A stretch of DNA of 6,257 nucleotides from Myxococcales bacterium (GTDB lineage Bacteria > Myxococcota_A > Polyangia > Nannocystales > Nannocystaceae). The notes under the pieces are model-generated. The model was given only the letters and a program-made list of their open reading frames with translations, was not told the DNA's origin and ran no database searches. This document shows positions 1-4,320 of this stretch, in pieces. Location: positions 1 to 6,257 of the forward strand of contig JAGQIT010000071.1 of NCBI GenBank assembly GCA_020431135.1, in the 5' to 3' direction. Each line of letters opens with the position of its first letter. The first letter of the stretch is position 1. The position numbers were made by a program, and so were the translations under genes.

Positions 1-1053
1 GGCCGCCTCGGCCGTGCCGCGCAGGAGGTTCACCCACGGGTCGAAGCCGCTGAGCTCGCGCCACGACCCCTCGACGTGGATCGCGAGCGCGGCGCTCTCG
101 GGGGCGACCCCGCAGGCCGCGAGCACGCGGGCGGCGAGGAGGCGAGCGGCGCGGATCTTGGCGATCCCCGAAAAAATGTTGCGATCGACCGTGAGGGCGG
201 CGAGGAGCCTCGGGGCGACCTCGGCGGGCGTGAGGCCGCGGGCCTCGAGGCGGCGAAGGTGCTCGAGGAGGGCGCAGAGGAGGAGCGCGACCTCCTCGCC
301 CGCGCTCGCGCCGGCGTCCGCGTAGGGGATCGACGAGACGAGCAGGCCGCGGGCCGCGGGCGCCGGCGCGAGCGCGCGGAGGGCCGCCGCGAGGTCGTCG
401 TAGGCCCGATCAACCCCGCCGGGGAGGCGACCGCACAGGGCGAGGGCGGCGAGCGGATCGCCGCCGATCGTCAGCCGGAGATCCCCCGCGTCGATCCCCC
501 GGCGGGCGGCGAGCGTGAGAACCCCCGCGGTGATCGGCGCAGCCGCGGCCCCGACCTCGAGGACGAGGTCCGTCCGCGCGAGGTCGACGCCGTCGAGGAG
601 GCGGTCGAGATCCCCGAGATCGCGGAGCGCGACCCCGGGTCGCACCGGCGTGCAGGGGTCTGCATCGCCGGCCATCCGCCGCTCATCGACGCGGATCCAC
701 AGCGAGTCGACGCCGCGGCTCAGATCGGCGCGGGCGTCGGTGTTGGCGGCCGCGGGCGAGGTCGCGTCGACGAGCTGGCGGATCCGCCAGGCGCCGGTCG
801 CGGGCGGGCGGGCGCCGCGGAGGAAGGGCGCCGCGCCGGGGGGCTCCGCGAGGGCCTCGCGGTGGCTCGCGGAGCCGTCCTCGCCGTCGACGTAGAGCGC
901 CTCGACGGCGATCCCGTCGGCGGTCTCGCGGCGCAGGCTCGTGAGCGGATCCCCGCGCAGCTCGCGGAGGGCGCGCAGCTCCCAGGCGTCGCGCCCGGCG
1001 GGGGGGAAGTCGCAGAGGCGCGGTGGCGCCTCACCGGATTGTGGCTCGGACAC
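1..1053 (-). CDS. mutA: Methylmalonyl-CoA mutase small (beta) subunit, N-terminal part; C-terminus beyond the left edge
   Basis: The frame is open from a GTG at 1053 to the window edge, giving 351 residues with no stop; full-length small subunits have roughly 600-650. The translation follows MutA landmarks in order: CDFPPAGRDAW near the start, a TADGIAVEALY strand, the PFLRG segment, WRIRQLVD, then RGVDSLWIRVD. Further on come SSIPYADAGASAGEE (family pattern: Y-H-x-A-G-A-x-x-x-x-E), NIFSGIAKIRAARLLAARV, and GSWRELSGFDPWVNLLRGT at the edge. The family converts (R)-methylmalonyl-CoA to succinyl-CoA in the cytoplasm with adenosylcobalamin, downstream of propionyl-CoA. The catalytic large subunit has a TMY tyrosine after its PFTRG-like segment and an RTHxQTSG motif; here they are replaced by PPATG and AIHVEGSW, so this is the non-catalytic partner. 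The large-subunit gene would be expected beyond position 1. An ATG at 1061 is out of frame, so GTG 1053 is the best start. No Shine-Dalgarno is evident. Confidence 0.9.
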   Translation of the reverse strand, partial: MSEPQSGEAPPRLCDFPPAGRDAWELRALRELRGDPLTSLRRETADGIAVEALYVDGEDGSASHREALAEPPGAAPFLRGARPPATGAWRIRQLVDATSPAAANTDARADLSRGVDSLWIRVDERRMAGDADPCTPVRPGVALRDLGDLDRLLDGVDLARTDLVLEVGAAAAPITAGVLTLAARRGIDAGDLRLTIGGDPLAALALCGRLPGGVDRAYDDLAAALRALAPAPAARGLLVSSIPYADAGASAGEEVALLLCALLEHLRRLEARGLTPAEVAPRLLAALTVDRNIFSGIAKIRAARLLAARVLAACGVAPESAALAIHVEGSWRELSGFDPWVNLLRGTAEAA

Positions 1054-1059
1054 GGCGGC

Positions 1060-1065
1060 ATGATA
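1060..1065 (-). promoter_or_regulatory. -10-like hexamer TATCAT directly upstream of mutA
   Basis: Read on the minus strand, TATCAT matches the TATAAT consensus at 5 of 6 positions and ends 6 nt before the GTG start of mutA. That spacing would place transcription initiation on or next to the start codon, giving a leaderless mRNA, in line with the missing Shine-Dalgarno. No convincing -35 lies about 17 bp upstream (the minus-strand bases there are CCCCGC). The element stands out against very GC-rich surroundings, but one hexamer is weak evidence. Confidence 0.35.
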
Positions 1066-1268
1066 GCCGCTCGACCCGCCGCGCGGGGCCGGGCCTCCGG
1101 CTCGGCTGCGGCCTCCTCCGAGATCGCCTCGCCGAGGTCCTCTGCATGGAGGCGTGCAGACGGTCGACGAGGGCGACCGCTGTCACTATTCCGGTCCGTG
1201 GAGGAGGGCCGCGGGGACCTGCGGCGCGCTCTCGGTGCAGCCCCGCAGATCGCTGCGCGCGCGCTTGC

Positions 1269-1297
1269 CTTCGTCGACGCGCTCGGCTCCGACGAAG
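1269..1297. repeat. 8-bp inverted repeat (CTTCGTCG / CGACGAAG)
   Basis: CTTCGTCG at 1269-1276 is the exact reverse complement of CGACGAAG at 1290-1297, with a 13-nt spacer. By rough estimate about one 8-bp repeat of this sort is expected by chance in a spacer of this size and GC content, so it could be incidental. The GACGAAGC at 1291-1298 recurs at 1442-1449, inside the right arm of the larger inverted repeat. Confidence 0.4.
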
Positions 1298-1326
1298 CTC
1301 GTCGCACCGCGGACCGGCGTGGCGCC

Positions 1327-1360
1327 TACCGGACAGCGCTCCCAGGAGGCTGTCCGAGTA
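1327..1360. repeat. Hairpin with 8-bp perfect core (CGGACAGC / GCTGTCCG)
   Basis: CGGACAGC at 1330-1337 pairs perfectly with GCTGTCCG at 1349-1356. TAC (1327-1329) with GTA (1358-1360) extends it outwards past a one-base bulge, and CTC (1339-1341) with GAG (1346-1348) extends it inwards, leaving a 4-nt loop. No run of T follows on either strand, so it is not a standard intrinsic terminator. It could be an operator, an RNA structure or chance. Confidence 0.4.
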
Positions 1361-1385
1361 CTCGTCACGCGCCCTCGCTTGCCCT

Positions 1386-1462
1386 CGCCGACCCTCTCGG
1401 CCGCGTCAGAACTCGCAGCACGCCGAGTACAGCGGCGTTCTGACGAAGCCGAGAGCGCCGAC
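1386..1462. mobile_element. MITE-like candidate: 62-bp inverted repeat flanked by a 7-bp direct repeat
   Basis: A 19-nt left arm at 1394-1412 (CTCTCGGCCGCGTCAGAAC) matches the reverse complement of 1437-1455 (GTTCTGACGAAGCCGAGAG) at 17 of 19 positions, with a 24-nt centre. A perfect 7-bp direct repeat CGCCGAC flanks it: 1386-1392 on the left, one base before the arm, and 1456-1462 on the right, abutting the arm. Terminal inverted repeats plus a flanking short duplication are the hallmark of a transposase-mobilised miniature element. There is no coding capacity. The extra base at 1393 leaves the termini off by one, and CGCCGAC is an ordinary word in such DNA. The alternative is a transcription-terminating or RNA-stabilising hairpin downstream of the PhyH gene, 41 bp past its stop; no T-run follows on the minus strand. 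Confidence 0.4.
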
Positions 1463-1496
1463 GATTGGTGCGCGAGGCCACGCGCCGGACAGCATC

Positions 1497-2396
1497 CTAG
1501 CCGGCGTTCGCGGTGAACAGGCGCCGCGCCGGGAAATTATGGACGTCGCGGAACCACGGCCGACAGAAGGTCAGGTAGAGGATCGGCCGGACCTTGTCGG
1601 TGCGGTTGGCGAGGCCGCGGTGGAGCAGGCGGTAGTCGAAGAGGAGCGCCGAGCCGGCGGGGATCTCGAGGGGCAGCGGCCGCCCGCGCCAGCCGATCCG
1701 CTCGACGTGCTCCGTCGACTGCTCGTAGATCTCGGGGATCCCCCGGGTCAGGTGGTGCGAGCCCGGGCAGAACTCGGTGCCGCCGATCTCCGGGGTGATG
1801 TCGACGAGCGGGATGAAGACGTTGAGGCAGTGCGGCGGCAGGGTCGGGACCTCGGGGCCGAAGAGGTGCTCGCCGTCGGTGTGCCAGGGCTGCTCGGCCG
1901 CGCCGCCGAGGGTCATCAGGAGGCCGCAGAAGAGGAGCGACGCCTCGCCGCCGAGGAGCTCGTCGACCAGCGGCATCCACCGCGCCTGCGCGCGGATCTT
2001 CGGGTCGGTGAAGGGGGCCGCGTCGGTGCCGTAGAGCATGTCGTAGCGCCCCGGGGCCCGGGCGACGATCTCGGCGTAGCCGTTGGGGGTGCCGCGCTCG
2101 ATCGCCGGCAGGTTGCGCCGGCGGACCTCGCTGAGGCAGCGGTGGAGGCGCTCATCGGCGGCGCCCTGGCAGCGCCCCAGGAGGTCGGGGGAGATCGCGT
2201 CGGCGAACCAGCACAGGCCGTACTGGCGGAAGCGGTCGGTGGCGCCGCGGCGGTTCGCGTCCGCGGCGGGGTTCCCCCGGAGCTCGAGCTCGTCGAGGTC
2301 GACGACCGTCGACTCGGGGTCATGCACCCCGTCCATCCACGCCTCGTCGCTCGCCGTTCCCGCCCCCGCTCGGTTCATCAGCGTCAGTTCTCGCAT
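1497..2396 (-). CDS. PhyH-family Fe(II)/2-oxoglutarate-dependent dioxygenase
   Basis: This complete 299-residue gene belongs to the phytanoyl-CoA dioxygenase family, cytoplasmic non-heme iron enzymes that hydroxylate an unactivated C-H bond using O2 and 2-oxoglutarate. The iron-binding triad is visible: H172 and D174 in QPWHTDGEH, and distal H259 in DYRLLHRG. R270 in KVRPILY is the expected 2-oxoglutarate carboxylate ligand. Between them lie the double-stranded-helix segments LNVFIPLVDITPEIGGTEFCPGSHH and PAGSALLFDY. Length is normal for the family and there is no signal peptide. The frame stays open upstream to an ATG at 2642, but those 82 residues are arginine/proline-rich and overlap an A-rich, promoter-like stretch, so I chose ATG 2396; ATG 2378 is also possible. 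Neither has a clear Shine-Dalgarno. The gene diverges from the lipoprotein gene and lies 443 bp upstream of mutA on the same strand. The substrate cannot be read from sequence: lipids, amino acids and secondary metabolites are all used in this family. Confidence 0.9.
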   Translation of the reverse strand: MRELTLMNRAGAGTASDEAWMDGVHDPESTVVDLDELELRGNPAADANRRGATDRFRQYGLCWFADAISPDLLGRCQGAADERLHRCLSEVRRRNLPAIERGTPNGYAEIVARAPGRYDMLYGTDAAPFTDPKIRAQARWMPLVDELLGGEASLLFCGLLMTLGGAAEQPWHTDGEHLFGPEVPTLPPHCLNVFIPLVDITPEIGGTEFCPGSHHLTRGIPEIYEQSTEHVERIGWRGRPLPLEIPAGSALLFDYRLLHRGLANRTDKVRPILYLTFCRPWFRDVHNFPARRLFTANAG

Positions 2397-2426
2397 GTGT
2401 ATGGGGGTGAGCGTAGTTGGGGGCAC

Positions 2427-2447
2427 AAAAAGATCACGAAAAAGATC
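2427..2447. repeat. Tandem 9-bp A-rich direct repeat (AAAAAGATC x2, period 12 bp)
   Basis: AAAAAGATC occurs at 2427-2435 and 2439-2447, separated by ACG. This is one of the few A-rich islands in the window. It lies 31-51 bp upstream of the PhyH start codon, within the divergent promoter region. Position and repetition suggest an activator or repressor site or an UP-like element for the minus-strand gene. A TACGCT hexamer (minus strand, 2410-2415) lies between it and the start and is a poor -10 candidate. Confidence 0.4.
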
Positions 2448-2511
2448 GGGGGCGCGTTTCGGCGATGGGTCCACGGCGAGGGCTTCGGCCTGTCGCGGAT
2501 GCAGGTGCAAG

Positions 2512-2533
2512 CACGGGCGTCCGCGCGCCCGTG
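2512..2533. repeat. Perfect 8-bp inverted repeat in the divergent promoter region (CACGGGCG / CGCCCGTG)
   Basis: CACGGGCG at 2512-2519 is the exact reverse complement of CGCCCGTG at 2526-2533, with a 6-nt centre. It sits about midway between the two divergent start codons, where a dimeric regulator could act on both genes. A 10-bp perfect palindrome, CCGTCGACGG, lies further right at 2578-2587. In DNA this GC-rich, repeats of this size can arise by chance. The rest of the 290-bp spacer (2397-2686) shows no credible gene. Confidence 0.35.
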
Positions 2534-2673
2534 GAGCAAGGTCCGGGGCGGACGCGTCGGAGCCTAGAGCCGGACCCCCGTCGACGGCCCGGCGCGGACG
2601 TCTACGAGCGCGAGAACGCCCTCTACGGGGGCTCAAAGCCACACCTCGGTACCAAAAGCGGCGCGGGAGGTAC

Positions 2674-2679
2674 TACACT
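2674..2679 (+). promoter_or_regulatory. -10-like hexamer TACACT directly upstream of the lipoprotein gene
   Basis: TACACT matches TATAAT at 4 of 6 positions and ends 7 nt before the ATG at 2687. As at mutA, this would start transcription at or beside the start codon. The only Shine-Dalgarno-like sequence, GGGAGG at 2665-2670, is 16 nt from the ATG, too far for normal use. No clear -35 is seen (ACCAAA at 2651-2656 lies at the right distance but matches poorly). Confidence 0.3.
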
Positions 2680-2686
2680 GCGCCGG

Positions 2687-4159
2687 ATGTCCGCTTCGCA
2701 CCTCGTCCGTGTCCTCGTTTGTGCCGGCGCGTCCCTGACACTGAGCGCAGCCCTCGGCTGCTCGGCGGTCTCCAACGTCGACCAGACGCCGTGCACCGAC
2801 ATCGACGACTGCCGCACGGGCTTCGGCCTCGGCTGGACCTGCAACGAGGGGAGCGGCTTCTGCGAGGAGGTCGAGCTCAACTCGCTGTGCACGCCCTACC
2901 CCGAGGATCTCCTCACCAACGCGGACAAGTACCCGGGCGACACGATCCTCTTCGCCACGCTCCTCGACGGCGTCGGCGACGCGCAGATGGTCAATTCGGC
3001 GAACCTCGCCGTCAACCAGGTGAACACCGTCGACGGCGGCAAGCTCGAGGGTCGCGCCTTCGGGATGATCAACTGCACCTACGGCGACGACAGCAACACC
3101 GACGAGCAGATCTCCAAGGCCCGCGAGGCCTCGCGCTACGCCGTCGACGCCTTCGGCGTCCAGGCGATCATCGGCCCCGGCACCTCGAGCCTCGCCCTCG
3201 AGGTCTGGGAGGAGGTCCAGGACGAGGTCCTGATCGTCTCGCCGTCGGCGACCAGCGACACGCTCACCTACATCGACGGGACGATGAAGGGTCCGCAAAA
3301 CCCGGGCCTCTTCTGGCGCTCGGCGCCGCCGGACTCGGGCATCGCCCGCAAGATGGCCGAGATCCTCGTCAACGACGGCCACGACAAGCTCGGCTTCATC
3401 TACAAGAACACCGCCTACGGCCAGAACCTCGCCGACCTCTTCAACAAGAGCCTCACGGAGCTCGCGCCTGGCTCGGTCGAGCTCCTGACCTTCAGCTACG
3501 ACGACAGCACCTACGGCGAGGCGGTCACGGCGATCGCGGCCTACAACGACCTCGACACGATCATCTTCATCGCCGACTCGAACAACGACGTCGTCACCTT
3601 CCTCGGCAGCGCCGCCGGTGCCGACATGGCGAGCAGCCTCGGGAGCGCGCCGCTGATGCTCGGCGACGCGGCCTTCAGCCAGACCAACGTCCTCGACGTC
3701 ATCAACGGCATGGGCGCCGGCGACGTCGCCACGAGCCGCGTCCGCCTCGTCGTCCCGAAGGCGCCGTCGGGCTCGGTCTTCGACACCTTCGCCTTCAACT
3801 ACGCCAAGGAGTTCGGCGAGAGCCCGGCGAGCAACGGCTACACGGCGGAGTCCTACGACGCCGCGTGGATGGCGATCTTCGGCGCCGCCTGGTCGCTGGC
3901 CAACGAGGACGGCATCCGCCCGCTGGGCATGGCCGCCGGCCTCCACTTCATCAGCGACGCCAACGCGCCGGCCTTCGACATCGCGCCGGGGCAGTGGGCG
4001 AGCATCCGCGGCGCCCTCTCGAGCGGCAGCTCCGTCAACGTCCGCGGCGCCTCCGGCGACCTCGACTTTGACAGCTCCACCGAGGAGACGACCGGCGCGG
4101 TCGAGCTCTACGGGATCACGCAAAACGGCGGGTCGCTCGAGTACACGCTCCTCCAGTGA
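2687..4159 (+). CDS. Lipoprotein with Cys-rich N-terminus and Leu/Ile/Val-binding-protein-like (type I PBP) domain
   Basis: This 490-residue product starts MSASHLVRVLVCAG and has a short lipoprotein signal ending ALGC, with C25 as the predicted lipidated cysteine; the lipobox is loose because A rather than L occupies -3. Serine at +2 fits outer-membrane sorting. C36, C42, C52, C59 and C68 follow, in a PCTDIDDC...C...C pattern typical of small disulfide modules. From about residue 85 to the end the sequence resembles LivJ/LivK-type binding proteins: IIGPGTSSLA (S167 aligns with the ligand serine of LIVBP), VLIVSPSATSDTLT (T189 aligns with its ligand threonine), LFWRSAPPDSGIARKMAEIL, AYGQNLADLF, FIADSNNDVVTFL and a C-terminal GDLDFDSSTEETTGAVELYGI. 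Such domains bind amino acids or other small solutes outside the cytoplasmic membrane. The frame is open upstream to 2417, but ATG 2687 puts the signal peptide at the N-terminus. No permease or ATPase genes are adjacent, so an orphan receptor or sensor role is as likely as transport. Confidence 0.88.
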   Translation: MSASHLVRVLVCAGASLTLSAALGCSAVSNVDQTPCTDIDDCRTGFGLGWTCNEGSGFCEEVELNSLCTPYPEDLLTNADKYPGDTILFATLLDGVGDAQMVNSANLAVNQVNTVDGGKLEGRAFGMINCTYGDDSNTDEQISKAREASRYAVDAFGVQAIIGPGTSSLALEVWEEVQDEVLIVSPSATSDTLTYIDGTMKGPQNPGLFWRSAPPDSGIARKMAEILVNDGHDKLGFIYKNTAYGQNLADLFNKSLTELAPGSVELLTFSYDDSTYGEAVTAIAAYNDLDTIIFIADSNNDVVTFLGSAAGADMASSLGSAPLMLGDAAFSQTNVLDVINGMGAGDVATSRVRLVVPKAPSGSVFDTFAFNYAKEFGESPASNGYTAESYDAAWMAIFGAAWSLANEDGIRPLGMAAGLHFISDANAPAFDIAPGQWASIRGALSSGSSVNVRGASGDLDFDSSTEETTGAVELYGITQNGGSLEYTLLQ

Positions 4160-4161
4160 GT

Positions 4162-4197
4162 CGGGCGCTATCGCCCGGGAGCCGGCCGCGCGGCTTT
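4162..4197 (+). terminator. Two small GC hairpins just after the lipoprotein stop; possible terminator
   Basis: CGGGCG (4162-4167) and CGCCCG (4172-4177) form a 6-bp stem with a CTAT loop, starting 2 nt past the TGA. A second stem, AGCCG (4180-4184) with CGGCT (4191-4195), follows and is trailed by only two T (TTCG). Position fits termination, but the short T-run makes efficient intrinsic termination doubtful. Confidence 0.35.
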
Positions 4198-4216
4198 CGA
4201 GGGCGACGACGCACGC

Positions 4217-4256
4217 CCTCTAGGCGCGTGCGCGGGCCGTTTTGACCTCCTAGAGG
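4217..4256. promoter_or_regulatory. Operator-like inverted repeat upstream of the kinase gene (CCTCTAGG ... CCTAGAGG)
   Basis: CCTCTAGG at 4217-4224 is the perfect reverse complement of CCTAGAGG at 4249-4256. The half-sites start 32 bp apart, about three helical turns. The right copy lies inside a 13-bp palindrome, ACCTC-CTA-GAGGT (4245-4257), and that palindrome overlaps a TTGACC hexamer at 4242-4247, a 5-of-6 match to a -35 consensus. No good -10 lies 16-18 bp beyond it. The arrangement looks like a regulator binding site in the kinase promoter, 65-104 bp before the start codon, but no regulator is identifiable here. Confidence 0.35.
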
Positions 4257-4320
4257 TGGGGTCTCGGGACCTCGTCGCGCTCGGCTAGATCGTGTAGGCT
4301 GCTCTGAGGCGTCAACCACG

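Larger units (their letters stand above)
1054..1496. other. 443-bp non-coding spacer between PhyH gene and mutA, rich in inverted repeats
   Basis: No frame here has coding character on either strand: the open frames crossing it are arginine-rich, low-complexity translations that arise because the DNA is GC-rich, and none shows a recognisable motif. The spacer holds a weak 6-bp hairpin (CTGCGG 1219-1224 with CCGCAG 1243-1248), two 8-bp inverted repeats (1269-1297 and 1327-1360) and a 62-bp inverted repeat (1394-1455). It must contain the 3' end of the PhyH transcript and probably the mutA promoter. A structured small RNA cannot be excluded. Confidence 0.6.

Noticed and set aside
76..1443. Long plus-strand open frame opposite mutA
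   Set aside because: Its translation is repetitive Arg/Gly/Glu/Ala with no motif, and the opposite strand carries a clear mutase sequence. It is a by-product of GC-rich third codon positions, and it also runs through the non-coding spacer.
1023..2567. Plus-strand open frame of 514 codons across the spacer and opposite the PhyH gene
   Set aside because: It is antisense to catalytic PhyH motifs, its first part covers hairpin-rich spacer, and no domain is recognisable.
2397..2642. 82-residue N-terminal extension of the PhyH protein to an ATG at 2642
   Set aside because: The extra residues are Arg/Pro-rich and unlike the family's N-terminus, and they overlap the A-rich direct repeat, the palindrome and the presumed promoters. 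The usual family length is reached from 2396.
2417..2686. 90-residue N-terminal extension of the lipoprotein to an ATG at 2417
   Set aside because: It would bury the signal peptide and lipobox inside the protein. The extension has no coding character.
2083..4071. 662-codon plus-strand frame overlapping the lipoprotein gene
   Set aside because: It is almost entirely Arg/Gly/His-rich and reads the lipoprotein codons out of frame.
2633..4123. 496-codon minus-strand frame opposite the lipoprotein gene
   Set aside because: It is a Val/Ala/Arg/Asp-rich shadow of the plus-strand gene with no motif.
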